A stretch of 64,000 nt of DNA from Allolucifera butyrica (GCF_900476375.1 NZ_UPPP01000063.1:30851-94850), one strand, 5' to 3'. Shown: positions 45,501 to 55,361, counted from the first letter of the stretch. A program made the numbers and translations. Notes: generated from the letters alone by a model not told the origin.

Positions 45501-46262
45501 ATGGATGAGTTCTCATTAGAAGATGCGGCGGCTGTGGCAATTCTGGCCGGCGAGATTATGTTGCGAAATGGGGCCGAAACATACCGGGCAGAAGAAACAA
45601 TGAATCATATTGCCCGTGCTTGCGGTGTACAAACCGCGGAAAGTTTCGTCATTCCTACCGGTGTATTTCTGATGGTGACGGATGCGACGAGGCATTCCCT
45701 CACGGTCATGCGACGGGTGCAGGACCGGACGATTAACCTGGACCGCATTGCCAGAGTTAATGAAGTTTCCCGCTGTATGGCAGAGGGGGTAGTCAGCGGC
45801 CGGGATGCCCGGTCCTGGCTGGAACAGATTGCTATCGAACGGACCGGATTTTCCCTTTTGCCGTCCATGATGGCCTCCGGCATTGTCGGTGGCAGTTTTG
45901 CTGTTTTACAAAGCGCTTTTTGGCCGGAGGTTGTACTGGCCTTTGTTGCGGCGGTCCTGGTTCGATATATCGCCCATATTGTTTCCCGGCTGAAGGAGGT
46001 TCCTTTCATTTTTGAATTTTTGGGCAGCGCTACGGCTGCACTGGTGGGAATTGCCGCCCAGTCTGTCTGGCCCTCCGTTGGACGGGATGTTGTAATTATC
46101 GGCGGTATTATTCCGCTTGTGCCGGGACTTACTATAACCAACGCCATTCGTGATGTGATGGCCGGCGACTTGCTTAGCGGAGCATCCCGCGGGTTGGAGG
46201 CCTTATTAAGTTCTGTTGCGATAGCCATGGGAGTCGTTGTTTGTCTGACACTTTACGGTTAG
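45501..46262 (+). CDS. Threonine/serine exporter, large subunit (ThrE N-terminal half, YjjP-like)
   Basis: 253 residues. A soluble N-terminal part (GEIMLRNGAETYRAEETMNHIARACG, PTGVFLMVTD) is followed by five transmembrane helices including GGIIPLVPGLTITNAIRD, the ThrE signature. In Corynebacterium one ThrE protein exports threonine and serine; here it is split into two genes, as in many Firmicutes. The partner starts 28 bases downstream. The substrate is inferred. Confidence 0.85.
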   Translation: MDEFSLEDAAAVAILAGEIMLRNGAETYRAEETMNHIARACGVQTAESFVIPTGVFLMVTDATRHSLTVMRRVQDRTINLDRIARVNEVSRCMAEGVVSGRDARSWLEQIAIERTGFSLLPSMMASGIVGGSFAVLQSAFWPEVVLAFVAAVLVRYIAHIVSRLKEVPFIFEFLGSATAALVGIAAQSVWPSVGRDVVIIGGIIPLVPGLTITNAIRDVMAGDLLSGASRGLEALLSSVAIAMGVVVCLTLYG

Positions 46263-46290
46263 CTTGGGTGCAGGGTCTGAGGTGAAAGGG

Positions 46291-46728
46291 ATGGTGCTGC
46301 ACATCGCAGCTGTTTTTTGTATGTCCGCCGCAGTGGGAATATTATACCGTATACCGCGGAGTTCTTTAGTTTATGCCAGTGTAACGGGTGTGGCTGCCTG
46401 GCTGGTTATGGCGGGTTTTTCTTTTGCGGGACACAATCTGATCAGAGCCAGTTTTTTTGCCAGTTTAACAGTCGGTATTCTAGCGGAATTTCTGGCGCGG
46501 CTCCTGAAAAAACCGGCGACGGTGTATATTATCCCCGGTTTTATTCCCCTGGTACCGGGACGGGAGGCCTATACTACGGTGTTGCTCCTGCTGCGCCGGC
46601 AATATGTGGAGGGAATATCTATGGGGATGCAGACCCTGTTAACCGGCGGTGCGATTGCTTTTGGCATCTTTATTAGCTCTATCGTCTACCGGTTGGCAGT
46701 AAACTATATTATGAGGAGAAGCCTGTAA
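46291..46728 (+). CDS. Threonine/serine exporter, small subunit (ThrE C-terminal half, YjjB-like)
   Basis: 145 residues from the ATG at 46291 (GAGGTG six bases upstream; an in-frame TTG at 46264 lacks a site). Four to five transmembrane helices, with YIIPGFIPLVPGREAYTTVLLLL mirroring the partner's GGIIPLVPG motif. It probably forms the exporter with the preceding protein. It ends one base before tilS starts. Confidence 0.83.
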   Translation: MVLHIAAVFCMSAAVGILYRIPRSSLVYASVTGVAAWLVMAGFSFAGHNLIRASFFASLTVGILAEFLARLLKKPATVYIIPGFIPLVPGREAYTTVLLLLRRQYVEGISMGMQTLLTGGAIAFGIFISSIVYRLAVNYIMRRSL

Positions 46729-46729
46729 T

Positions 46730-48112
46730 ATGCAGGAAGAAGTAAAAAGGTGGATTAATAAATACCGCTTATTGTCCCGGAATGAAGCGGTTTTGGCGGC
46801 TTGTTCCGGCGGACCGGATTCGTTGGCCCTGTTGCATATGTTATGGACTTTGCAGCCTGAATATGGTTTTTATTTGGCGGCGGCTCATGTTGATCACATG
46901 TTCCGGGGGACCGAATCGGCAGAAGATGCCGTATTTGTAGAGCAATTTTGCCGGCGACTGGGCGTTCCATTTTACGGCAGAGCGATTAATGTTCCCCGTT
47001 TTATTGCCCGTAGCGGCCGCTCGGAGGAAGATGCCGCCAGAGTACTGAGATATGCTTTTTTGCGAAAAATAGCCCGGCAATTGGGCGGGGCAAAAATTGC
47101 CACCGGGCATCACCGGGATGATCAGGCGGAAACGGTGCTGATGCATCTCTTGCGGGGAGCCGGCAGCGGCGGATTACGGGGAATGCTGCCGGCCGATAAC
47201 GGCATTATCCGGCCCTTTCTGGCGGTTAGCCGGGCTGAAATTGATAATTACTGCCGGATGCATCAATTAAAGCCGCGGCTGGATAGTTCCAACCTGAATA
47301 GGGACTATTTACGCAATAAAATTCGTCTGGATTTATTACCCGACTTGGAGGCTTATAATCTGGAGATCCGTGCCGTGCTGTGCCGAACGGCCGGTATTAT
47401 CGGGGATGAGCATGATTATATCAGCGTTCAGGCAGGTAAAGTATGGGAGCAGATTGTCCGGTGCGAAGGGACGCGCCTGCTGTTGGACCGCAAAGAATTG
47501 GCCAAACAGCACATTGCTTTGCAGCGGGAAATTTTTCGGCGGGCTATTGAAAAAAAACAGGGCCAGTTGAAAGGAATAACCTTTGAACATGTGGAAAAAT
47601 TGATTAAGATGGCATTGCATGGTAAAGTAGGCGGTATTTTCTGTTTACCGGGCAAGCTTACAGCAATGAACCGGTATGATGTTCTCGAATTGGGCTGGGA
47701 AAAAGAGAACGGGCCGGAATTAATTGAGCCGCCCGGCATTGTATTGCAAGTGCCGGGAATCACCTCGATTCCTCAAATGAGGTTGCAGGTAGTCGCTGAA
47801 ATATCGGCTGACAGACTGTCGGCCGATGGAAAAATGTCGGCCCTGTGGGACGCGACAGAACTCGCGTTTCCTATTTTCGTGAGAAGCCGGCAGCCGGGAG
47901 ACCGGTTTCAGCCTTTGGGCATGCCGGGAAGCAAAAAATTGAAAGATTTCTTTATTGATGCTAAAATACCACGTGAGAAACGAGATGAAATACCCATTTT
48001 TTATAACCGGAAGGGCATCCTATGGATAGGCGGTTTCCGTCAGTCGGAGCAGGCAAAAGTTAAAAGTGACACCAGGCATTTTTGTAAATTGACGATAAAT
48101 AGGGGGATATAG
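46730..48112 (+). CDS. tilS: tRNA(Ile)-lysidine synthase
   Basis: 460 residues. The N-terminal ATP-pyrophosphatase domain carries the PP-loop ACSGGPDSLALLHML, followed by AAHVDHMFRG and ATGHHRDDQAETVLMHLLRGAG. The C-terminal TilS domain ends with RSRQPGDRFQPLGMPGSKKLKDFFIDAKIPR. It converts C34 of tRNA-Ile(CAU) to lysidine and is essential. It precedes hpt and ftsH, the conserved Firmicute order. Confidence 0.96.
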   Translation: MQEEVKRWINKYRLLSRNEAVLAACSGGPDSLALLHMLWTLQPEYGFYLAAAHVDHMFRGTESAEDAVFVEQFCRRLGVPFYGRAINVPRFIARSGRSEEDAARVLRYAFLRKIARQLGGAKIATGHHRDDQAETVLMHLLRGAGSGGLRGMLPADNGIIRPFLAVSRAEIDNYCRMHQLKPRLDSSNLNRDYLRNKIRLDLLPDLEAYNLEIRAVLCRTAGIIGDEHDYISVQAGKVWEQIVRCEGTRLLLDRKELAKQHIALQREIFRRAIEKKQGQLKGITFEHVEKLIKMALHGKVGGIFCLPGKLTAMNRYDVLELGWEKENGPELIEPPGIVLQVPGITSIPQMRLQVVAEISADRLSADGKMSALWDATELAFPIFVRSRQPGDRFQPLGMPGSKKLKDFFIDAKIPREKRDEIPIFYNRKGILWIGGFRQSEQAKVKSDTRHFCKLTINRGI

Positions 48113-48114
48113 CT

Positions 48115-48654
48115 GTGATTAATGACATTAAGGAAATTATGCTGACCCGGGAGCAACTGGCCCACCGGATTGCGGAAATGGGGCAGGAAATCAGTACCGA
48201 CTATGCCGGTCAGGAAATTCTTATGATTGGCGTTTTACGAGGTGCCGTCATTTTTATGGCCGATTTGGCCCGGGCCATTGACATACCGGTGGCGATCGAC
48301 TTTATGGCCGTTTCCAGTTATGGCAGCGCCACGACTTCCAGCGGCGTAGTTCGAATTTTGAAAGATCTTGATGAAACTGTAGAAGGAAGGCATGTTCTAA
48401 TTGTCGAGGATATTATCGATTCCGGTCTGACGTTAAATTATCTATTGGAAAATATTCGCTCCCGTAAACCGGCCAGTGTAAAGATTTGTACACTGCTCAA
48501 TAAGCCGGACCGGCGTAAAGTACCTGTAGAGATTGCTTATAACGGTTTTACTATTCCCGATTATTTTGTCGTCGGTTATGGTCTCGATTTTGCTGAAAAA
48601 TACCGGAATCTGCCTTTCGTCGGAATTCTTAAACCGGAAGCTTATAATTTGTAA
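48115..48654 (+). CDS. hpt: Hypoxanthine-guanine phosphoribosyltransferase
   Basis: 179 residues, normal length. The PRPP-binding motif VLIVEDIIDSGLTL and the flexible-loop region AVSSYGSATTSSGVV are present. It salvages hypoxanthine and guanine to nucleotides. GTG start three bases after tilS stop, with AGGGGGATATAG upstream, so co-transcribed with tilS. Confidence 0.95.
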   Translation: MINDIKEIMLTREQLAHRIAEMGQEISTDYAGQEILMIGVLRGAVIFMADLARAIDIPVAIDFMAVSSYGSATTSSGVVRILKDLDETVEGRHVLIVEDIIDSGLTLNYLLENIRSRKPASVKICTLLNKPDRRKVPVEIAYNGFTIPDYFVVGYGLDFAEKYRNLPFVGILKPEAYNL

Positions 48655-48699
48655 TGTAGAGGAATATACTGAACTGGAAGTACGGGCAATTAACTTTTG

Positions 48700-48729
48700 T
48701 TGCCAGGGATTATTATGGTATGGTATAAT
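48700..48729 (+). promoter_or_regulatory. Sigma-A promoter of ftsH
   Basis: TTGCCA (48700-48705), 18 bases, TATAAT (48724-48729). Confidence 0.65.
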
Positions 48730-48791
48730 ATTTTCCTGTGTATATTATATTTTGATTGTCTTTCGGTGCTCCAGCGAGAGGAGGGTAATTG

Positions 48792-50702
48792 TTGAACAAA
48801 TTTTTTCGCAATGTAAGTTTTTACTTACTTATCATTATCATTGCAATCTCCATTATTGATTATTATTCGTCGCGTACAACGCCCAAACAGGAAATCAGTT
48901 ACACCCAGTTTCTCCACCAGGTGGATGAGCAAAAGGTGGTAAATGTGACGATCGTGGAAAATACGATTCGCGGCAAACTCAAGAATGGGCAGGAGTTTAC
49001 CACGATTGCGCCGAATGACCCCACCCTGATTGGGACTCTACGGGAGAAGGGTGTGGATATAAAGGCGGAACAGCCGCCCCAACCGCCATGGTGGACGACC
49101 ATTTTCTCCTCCATTTTACCAATGCTGCTTTTGATTGGCGTATGGTTCTTTATTATGCAGCAAACACAGGGAGGCGGCAACCGGGTTATGTCCTTTGGCA
49201 AAAGCCGGGCCAAGCTGCACGGGGAAGAAAAGATTAAAGTCACTTTTGCCGATGTGGCGGGAGCAGACGAGGCGAAGCAGGAACTTGAGGAAGTTGTTGA
49301 GTTTCTGAAGCATCCGAAAAAATTTAACGATTTAGGGGCCCGGATTCCCAAGGGAGTCTTGCTGTTTGGACCGCCGGGAACGGGGAAAACCCTCTTGGCC
49401 CGTGCTGTGGCCGGCGAAGCGGGCGTGCCGTTTTTCAGCATTAGTGGCTCCGACTTTGTCGAAATGTTTGTCGGCGTCGGTGCTTCCCGGGTGCGGGATT
49501 TATTTGAACAGGCCAAGAAGAATGCACCTTGTATCGTGTTCATTGATGAAATCGACGCGGTTGGGCGCCAGCGTGGTGCCGGTTTGGGCGGCGGCCATGA
49601 TGAACGGGAGCAGACACTGAATCAGCTGTTGGTGGAAATGGACGGTTTCGGCGTTAATGAAGGGATTATTATTATCGCCGCTACGAACCGTCCGGATATC
49701 CTGGACCCGGCACTTCTCCGGCCGGGCCGTTTCGACCGGCAGATTGTCGTCGATAAACCGGATGTGAAAGGCCGGCTGGAAATTTTAAAAGTCCATACCC
49801 GGGGCAAACCGATTGCCAAAGAAGTTAGTTTAGACGTATTGGCGCGGCGTACTCCCGGATTTACCGGCGCCGACCTGAGCAATCTGGTCAATGAAGCGGC
49901 CCTGCTCGCAGCGCGGCGCAATAAAAAACGCATTGATATGCCGGAACTGGAGGAATCAGTGGAAAGAGTTGTCGCCGGCCCCGAGCGTAAAAGCAGGGTG
50001 ATGAGTGAGAGGGAGAAGAAACTGACAGCTTATCATGAAGCCGGGCATACTTTGGTCGGAATGCTGCTAACCCATACGGACCCTGTGCATAAAGTGTCCA
50101 TTATTCCCCGCGGCCGGGCAGGCGGCTATACTCTGATGCTGCCGAAAGAGGACCGTTACTATGCGACCCGCTCGGAACTGCTGGACCAACTTAAAACCCT
50201 CCTGGGCGGACGGGTTGCGGAAGCGGTGGTGCTGGACGAAATTAGTACGGGGGCGCAAAATGATTTGGAACGGGCCACTGAATTAGTGCGGAAAATGATC
50301 TGCGAATTTGGTATGAGTGAGGTCTTGGGGCCGATAACGTTCGGTAAACAGCATGATCAGCAGGTGTTTTTGGGCCGGGATATCGCCCGCGACCGTAACT
50401 ATAGTGAAGAAGTCGCCTATTCGATCGACAAAGAAGTCCGCCGCTTAATTGAAGATGCGTATGCCAAGGCTGAAGAAATGCTTCGTTCCAATCTGGATAA
50501 GCTGGATTTAATTGCTCAGGCGCTCATTGAAAGAGAAACACTGGAAGGCGGGGAACTGGAACAGCTCCTAAAAGAAGGCAAGATTACGGATAAGCCGAAA
50601 TCAGCGGAAGAAATGGAAGAACCGGACGTTGCTCCGACGAATGCCCTACCCGGAACGGATGAAGGAGTAGGTCCTAAAATTGTCTATATTTCCCACAAAT
50701 AA
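48792..50702 (+). CDS. ftsH: ATP-dependent zinc metalloprotease FtsH
   Basis: 636 residues from the second of two adjacent TTG codons (48792), six bases after GAGGAGGG. Two transmembrane helices (about 8-27 and 108-126) bracket a small extracytoplasmic domain. The AAA+ module has Walker A GPPGTGKT, Walker [11 protein letters not shown] and second-region homology [19 protein letters not shown]; the protease has HEAGH near residue 416. It degrades membrane and regulatory proteins. It follows tilS-hpt as usual. Confidence 0.97.
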   Translation: MNKFFRNVSFYLLIIIIAISIIDYYSSRTTPKQEISYTQFLHQVDEQKVVNVTIVENTIRGKLKNGQEFTTIAPNDPTLIGTLREKGVDIKAEQPPQPPWWTTIFSSILPMLLLIGVWFFIMQQTQGGGNRVMSFGKSRAKLHGEEKIKVTFADVAGADEAKQELEEVVEFLKHPKKFNDLGARIPKGVLLFGPPGTGKTLLARAVAGEAGVPFFSISGSDFVEMFVGVGASRVRDLFEQAKKNAPCIVFIDEIDAVGRQRGAGLGGGHDEREQTLNQLLVEMDGFGVNEGIIIIAATNRPDILDPALLRPGRFDRQIVVDKPDVKGRLEILKVHTRGKPIAKEVSLDVLARRTPGFTGADLSNLVNEAALLAARRNKKRIDMPELEESVERVVAGPERKSRVMSEREKKLTAYHEAGHTLVGMLLTHTDPVHKVSIIPRGRAGGYTLMLPKEDRYYATRSELLDQLKTLLGGRVAEAVVLDEISTGAQNDLERATELVRKMICEFGMSEVLGPITFGKQHDQQVFLGRDIARDRNYSEEVAYSIDKEVRRLIEDAYAKAEEMLRSNLDKLDLIAQALIERETLEGGELEQLLKEGKITDKPKSAEEMEEPDVAPTNALPGTDEGVGPKIVYISHK

Positions 50703-50747
50703 AAAAAAACTAAAAGGCGGGAAAATCCAGCCTTTTAGTTTTTTTTT
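50701..50747. terminator. Bidirectional terminator between ftsH and the convergent exported-protein gene
   Basis: An 18-bp A/T-rich stem (50701-50718 with 50730-50747) around an 11-base loop, A-run on one side and T-run on the other, starting at the ftsH stop codon. Confidence 0.92.
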
Positions 50748-50794
50748 ATGAGTGTATTTGTTGCTATTTTGCGGACGCCTGCACAGGCGCTGTT

Positions 50795-51427
50795 TTAACG
50801 ATACGGAAATGCCTGACGAATCTGTCTCATATCTTGCCGGTACGTGTTGTCGTCAATGCCGATTGATTGAGCCACATCATGCCATGTATTGTTGATTTTC
50901 TTCAGGGATAGGATTTCCGTCACGGATTTATTACTATTCAGAGCTAACTGAGTGGCAACGGTAATATCGCCGATATGGTAACCCTGTTGCAGCAAGCTCA
51001 GGGTAGTCTGCTTATTGAATCCTAACTTTTTATTGAGTTGGGTTGCCATAATATCCTGATGGGTTGCTTTCATTTGTTCTTTGGTGATGCCTAGTTGTAC
51101 GCATACATCTTTCCAGGTACTACCTGCCGTTTTGGCGGTCAGGACTTCATCCAACGATTTGCCGCCTGCCTTTGCCAGGAATGCGGCGCGGTTTAAGTCG
51201 CTAAAGGTGTAACCTTGGGAATGATATTTAAGGATCGCTGATTGGTCGATATCAAAAATATCTGCTGTACGGGCAGCCATCTCATCCGCTGAAAGTTGTT
51301 GCTGATGAACCGCGGGAAGTTGATCAGCGGTCTGAGCCGCCTGTACAATAAAAGGACTGACGGCGCCGGCCAGAATAACAGCACCGGTTAACAAGGCAAT
51401 TATGGACTTTTGGAAACCCAATTTCAT
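50795..51427 (-). CDS. Exported protein with two internal repeats, unknown function
   Basis: 210 residues from the ATG whose first base is 51427 (AGGAGG eight bases upstream). A Sec signal peptide probably ends at VQA-30. Two related ~43-residue repeats follow: 72-114 (QGYTFSDLNRAAFLAKAGG, SLDEVLTAKTAGSTWKDVCVQLGI) and 149-191 (QGYHIGDITVATQLALNSN, SVTEILSLKKINNTWHDVAQSIGI). Each has the motif QGY-x-x-x-D, then a helix, then (S/N)TW-x-D-V. The C-terminus is basic. I do not recognise a family. It lies 100 bases downstream of a two-component kinase on the same strand and may be its extracytoplasmic partner or target. Confidence 0.65.
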   Translation of the reverse strand: MKLGFQKSIIALLTGAVILAGAVSPFIVQAAQTADQLPAVHQQQLSADEMAARTADIFDIDQSAILKYHSQGYTFSDLNRAAFLAKAGGKSLDEVLTAKTAGSTWKDVCVQLGITKEQMKATHQDIMATQLNKKLGFNKQTTLSLLQQGYHIGDITVATQLALNSNKSVTEILSLKKINNTWHDVAQSIGIDDNTYRQDMRQIRQAFPYR

Positions 51428-51528
51428 TTCGTCTACCTCCTGCAATTGATAAGATAGCCGGAGGGGAATTGCCCGCTTTTTTCCGGCTGCTGAGGCTAGT
51501 ATAAGGGAAAACTATGACAAATATATGA

Positions 51529-52926
51529 CTATGCGCTCACGATGGGTAATGTCAATATAAAGGCCGTTCCTTCGTTGAGTTTGCTTTCTACGGAAATGTC
51601 CCCGTGCATGGCCTGCATAAGCTTTTTCGTGATGGATAATCCTAATCCCGTACCCCCGTCATTACGGGCCCGGGACTTGTCCACCCGGTAGAACCGCTCC
51701 CAAATATAAGGTAAAGCGGCCGGCGGGATACCCGGCCCTTTATCGATTACTGCAATGGATACATAAGCACCATTACTTTGCGCTTTTACAGTAATGGGGG
51801 AATTTTCCGGCGCATGGCGGATGGCATTACTGATGAGGTTGGACATAACCTGGGACAGGCGGTACCGATCCGCCAGAACGGTAGGCAGCTTGCTGCTGAT
51901 CATCAGGTTCCAGACAAGGTGCTTGTTCTCTAAAAGGTGAACGTATTTTTCTTTTTCTGCGGCTAAAAAGTCGGTTAAATCCAGTTTTTCTACGGCAATG
52001 GATAATTCACCCGCTTCCAACTGGGATAAATCCAGGAGATCGTGAATAAGCCGGTCAATACGCTTCGACTCGTTCACGATAGTGGATAGATATCGTTGCT
52101 GCTGCTCCGGGCGTGTTGCCATCCCGTCCAGGATGGTTTCGGATAGAGCCTGGATTGTAGCTACGGGGGTTTTTAGCTCATGGGACACGTTAGCCAGGAA
52201 ATCCCGCCGGTTTTGTTCCACATGGGCCAGGGATTCAGCCATAGTATTAAATGTACGCCCTAAAGAACCCACTTCATCATCGGCAGTTGCTTTGGTACGG
52301 CTGTCATATTCTCCCTTGGCAAACCGGGCCGCAGCCCGGCTGATATCGGCAATCGGGCGTGTGACCCCGCGGGAAATGATAAATCCCAGGGTGACGGCTA
52401 CCAGTATGCCGACGATAACTGAAATAAATACCAATCTTTCCAAGGCTTCGGCTGTCTGATTTACGCCGAAAATCGGAGCATACATGAACAGGGCGGTAGA
52501 AGTGGATGGAATGGGTAAGGCAACGACGATAGAAGGATCTGTATTACGCCGGTTGTTATGGACCCAGGATTGTGGAGTCCCCGAAAAAACTCCTTTTAAT
52601 TCCTTAGCTTCATCTGGTCCCCAGTGGTGCCATTGCTCGGGCGGAGAACCGGCGACAACGAAGTTTGTATCATCCATAATCCAGACGGTTGCTCCTACCA
52701 GGCCGCTGATGGCATTCATAAAGCGGGGAATCGGCACCCGGCCGGAGTTAATGATCGGCAGCAGCATCCTGACAATGGTATCTCCTTTTGCCAGCAAGTC
52801 CTGCCGTTTGGCTTCCACAACGTGAATCCGGACCAGGTAAGACATGAACAATCCTAAAGTAGTAGTCGTGACCAAGATAACAACAATGTGGGAAAGCAGG
52901 ATTTTGCTAAAAATAGACCGGGTCAT
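51529..52926 (-). CDS. Sensor histidine kinase, HAMP-HisKA-HATPase
   Basis: 465 residues. TM1 (about 9-32), extracytoplasmic sensor (33-158), TM2 (about 160-185), HAMP (186-240), HisKA with His249 in NVSHELKTPVATIQ, and HATPase with NLISNAIRH, DKGPGIPP and GGTGLGLSI. The sensor contains WVHNNRRNTDPS but no recognised ligand motif. It overlaps the response regulator gene by four bases, so they form one system. Stimulus unknown. Confidence 0.92.
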   Translation of the reverse strand: MTRSIFSKILLSHIVVILVTTTTLGLFMSYLVRIHVVEAKRQDLLAKGDTIVRMLLPIINSGRVPIPRFMNAISGLVGATVWIMDDTNFVVAGSPPEQWHHWGPDEAKELKGVFSGTPQSWVHNNRRNTDPSIVVALPIPSTSTALFMYAPIFGVNQTAEALERLVFISVIVGILVAVTLGFIISRGVTRPIADISRAAARFAKGEYDSRTKATADDEVGSLGRTFNTMAESLAHVEQNRRDFLANVSHELKTPVATIQALSETILDGMATRPEQQQRYLSTIVNESKRIDRLIHDLLDLSQLEAGELSIAVEKLDLTDFLAAEKEKYVHLLENKHLVWNLMISSKLPTVLADRYRLSQVMSNLISNAIRHAPENSPITVKAQSNGAYVSIAVIDKGPGIPPAALPYIWERFYRVDKSRARNDGGTGLGLSITKKLMQAMHGDISVESKLNEGTAFILTLPIVSA

Positions 52927-53600
52927 TTAGGAGTCACCTCAAATTTATATCCTACACCCCATACGGTATGAATGTACTCATAAGCATCCGTATCAATTTT
53001 ATGGCGCAACCGTTTAATTGTGGCATCCACGGTCCGGTCGTCCCCTTCAAAATCGTAGCCCCAAACGTTAGTCAAGAGTTGCTCACGGGAGAAAGCAATC
53101 TTGGGGTGGCGCGCCAAAAAAAGCAGCAATTCAAATTCTTTTGGGGATAAGGTGACCTCTTCTTGCTGTCGTTTTGCACTCTGCGTATTGGGATTGATAC
53201 TTAAACCCGGAAAATCAAGTGTCAGACCGCTTTCGTACAACAGGCCGCTCCGCCGGAGGACGGCCTTGACTCGGGCAACTAGTTCCCGGGGGCTGAATGG
53301 TTTTGTGATATAATCATCCGCTCCCAGGGAAAAACCGGTCATTTTGTCAACTTCAGCGCTTTTGGCAGTGAGAAAGATGACCGGTACTTTTCTCTCCAGG
53401 GCGCGGCATATTTCCCAGCCGGAATGCTTCGGCAGCATTACATCTAAAATTAGAATATCCGGTTTTGACGCAGTTTCAATCTGCAGAGCCTCTTCGCCGT
53501 CAGCCGCCGTATAGACCTGAAAGCCCTCCTTTTCCAGATAGAGCTGGACAACTTCCCGAATATTCACTTCATCGTCGGCGACCAATACTTTGATGCTCAT
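52923..53600 (-). CDS. OmpR-family response regulator
   Basis: 225 residues from the ATG whose first base is 53600; GGGGAGGT lies seven bases upstream, whereas the longer frame to 53633 would swallow that site. Receiver with Asp9/10, phospho-acceptor Asp53 (LILDVMLPKHSG) and FSLGADDYITKPFSP, then a winged helix from about 130 (LSPKEFELLLFLARHP, DDRTVDATIKRLRHKI). First gene of the leftward pair with the kinase. Confidence 0.92.
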   Translation of the reverse strand: MSIKVLVADDEVNIREVVQLYLEKEGFQVYTAADGEEALQIETASKPDILILDVMLPKHSGWEICRALERKVPVIFLTAKSAEVDKMTGFSLGADDYITKPFSPRELVARVKAVLRRSGLLYESGLTLDFPGLSINPNTQSAKRQQEEVTLSPKEFELLLFLARHPKIAFSREQLLTNVWGYDFEGDDRTVDATIKRLRHKIDTDAYEYIHTVWGVGYKFEVTPK

Positions 53601-53775
53601 ATGATGTACCTCCCCTAACCGGCAGTTATTCATTCATAATGCAAATACAGCCGGCGGCATTATATTTATTTTATCATGATTTTGAATGACCATGCTTGTT
53701 TGCAACAGGAAAAGATGTTATTATATCCTTTGTAATTGACGGCATGTACAGCTTGTAAATATTGTAAACTTAAGA

Positions 53776-53793
53776 TTGTTATAGCGATAACAA
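53776..53793. promoter_or_regulatory. Palindromic operator candidate upstream of birA
   Basis: TTGTTAT-AGCG-ATAACAA is a perfect 7-4-7 palindrome, 15 bases before the birA ATG. An additional TTGTAAAC lies at 53762-53769. BirA is usually autoregulatory or controls biotin genes through half-sites of the TTGTAAAC type spaced further apart. The regulator bound here is unproven. Confidence 0.4.
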
Positions 53794-53808
53794 ATTGGGG
53801 GGATTGGG

Positions 53809-54795
53809 ATGCGGCGCAATATAATGCAGTTTCTGAGAAGCCGGTCCGGGGAGTATATATCAGGTGAAGAAATTTCCCGGCAGCTTAAAGTGTCCCGGAC
53901 GGCCATATGGAAACATATTCAAGCATTACGCCAGGAGGGATACCGGATTGAGTCCCATCCCCGGCTGGGATATTGCCTGCGCGAGATACCGGACCGATTG
54001 TTGCCGGATGAAATTGGTATGAAACTGACCACCAAAATATTGGGAAAGCAAATCCATTATTTTACTGATGTTCATTCAACGAATAATGAAGCGAAGCGAA
54101 TCGCAATGGCCGATGCTCCGGAAGGAACGATTGTGGTGGCTGAAGCGCAAAACCGGGGACGGGGAAGGATGTCCCGCGGCTGGTTTTCACCCTTTGCCAA
54201 GGGAATTTGGTTTTCGGTAATCCTTAGGCCGCCGTTTAGTCCGGCTGAGGCTCCAAAATGCACGTTAATGGCGGCTGTAGCCGTTAGTTCCGCCATTCAA
54301 CAAGTGACCGGTGTTGCCTGCGGGATTAAATGGCCTAATGACATACTGTATCAAGGGAAAAAAATAGTTGGTATCCTGACTGAGATGAGTGCAGAAATCG
54401 ATGTGATCAACTATATTGTTATCGGTATCGGGATTAATGTCAATATCGGGCAGGAGGAGTTCCCCGCTGAAATTAGCGGACTTTCCACCTCGCTGGCTAT
54501 AGAGGCCGGACGGAAGATATCACGGCTTGATTTATTGACAGCTATTTTACAACAACTGGAGAGCCTTTACACCGGCGTTTTGGCAAATGGTTTTGCGTCT
54601 GTACTCGGTGAATGGCGGTCTCATTCCATCACTTTAGGACAAAATGTGGAGGTACTCGGCGGGACCGGGAATTTTACAGGCATCGCAGTTGATATCGACA
54701 ATGACGGTGCATTGCTAATACAGACCGGTAGCGGCGTAGAAAAAGTATTGGCCGGGGACGTGTCAATTCGGCCGAGAACCGTGGAAAGGAGATAA
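53809..54795 (+). CDS. birA: Bifunctional biotin ligase / biotin operon repressor
   Basis: 328 residues. N-terminal winged helix (about 1-60, YISGEEISRQLKVSRTAIWKHIQALR), then the ligase domain with the biotin-binding loop NRGRGRMSRGWFSP, IKWPNDILYQGKKIVGIL and a small C-terminal SH3-like domain. It makes biotinyl-AMP, biotinylates carboxylases and represses biotin genes when holo. It is followed by bioY after two bases, which fits a biotin-responsive operon. Confidence 0.95.
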   Translation: MRRNIMQFLRSRSGEYISGEEISRQLKVSRTAIWKHIQALRQEGYRIESHPRLGYCLREIPDRLLPDEIGMKLTTKILGKQIHYFTDVHSTNNEAKRIAMADAPEGTIVVAEAQNRGRGRMSRGWFSPFAKGIWFSVILRPPFSPAEAPKCTLMAAVAVSSAIQQVTGVACGIKWPNDILYQGKKIVGILTEMSAEIDVINYIVIGIGINVNIGQEEFPAEISGLSTSLAIEAGRKISRLDLLTAILQQLESLYTGVLANGFASVLGEWRSHSITLGQNVEVLGGTGNFTGIAVDIDNDGALLIQTGSGVEKVLAGDVSIRPRTVERR

Positions 54796-54797
54796 AA

Positions 54798-55361
54798 ATG
54801 TCCATCCGTTCAATGATTCTTGCAAGCTTGTTTGCCGCCTTGCTGGCGATCAGTTCGCAGATATACATACCCATAGGGCCGGTGCCGCATACACTGCAGA
54901 TTATGTTTGTATTTTTAGCCGGTTTCATATTGGGGGGGCGCTGGGGGTTTATCAGTGTGCTGCTCTGGGTACTGCTGGGCGTTTTCGGTTTGCCCGTTTT
55001 TTCAGAAGGTAAGTCGGGTTTGGCCGCGTTGGCCGGCCCTACGGGCGGTTTCCTGGTTGGTTTTATGGTAGCTGCCTATCTTGTGGGCCGGTGCGTGGAG
55101 CAAGGTAAGCTGAGCGCCAAGATGACGGTTGCTGTTTTATTATGTGTTTTGTTTATTGTTTATGGCCTTGGTCTGGCCGGCTTTCTGCTGAGTTTCCACT
55201 TTTTTCTGCATAAGTCAATGACTTTAAACCAGGCGATGCTTATTGCGGTGATCCCCTTTTTGCCGTTTGATATTATTAAAACTGCTCTGGCCGCCTATTT
55301 AGGCATAAAAATCCGCCGGGCTTTGGTGCGGGCCGGATTTATTAAGGGACGAAAAGAGTAA
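54798..55361 (+). CDS. bioY: Biotin transporter BioY
   Basis: 187 residues, six transmembrane helices, ECF S-component pattern AALLAISSQIYIPIGPVPHTLQIMFVFLAG and GPTGGFLVGFMVAAYLVG. It imports biotin alone or with an ECF module. Two bases after birA. Confidence 0.93.
   Translation: MSIRSMILASLFAALLAISSQIYIPIGPVPHTLQIMFVFLAGFILGGRWGFISVLLWVLLGVFGLPVFSEGKSGLAALAGPTGGFLVGFMVAAYLVGRCVEQGKLSAKMTVAVLLCVLFIVYGLGLAGFLLSFHFFLHKSMTLNQAMLIAVIPFLPFDIIKTALAAYLGIKIRRALVRAGFIKGRKE

Noticed and set aside
45605..46228. 207-codon antisense reading frame opposite the ThrE large subunit
   Set aside because: Ser/Thr/Arg-rich composition typical of antisense frames; the plus-strand gene is conserved.
48899..49543. 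214-codon antisense reading frame inside ftsH
   Set aside because: It is complementary to the conserved FtsH extracytoplasmic and AAA+ region and lacks a ribosome site.
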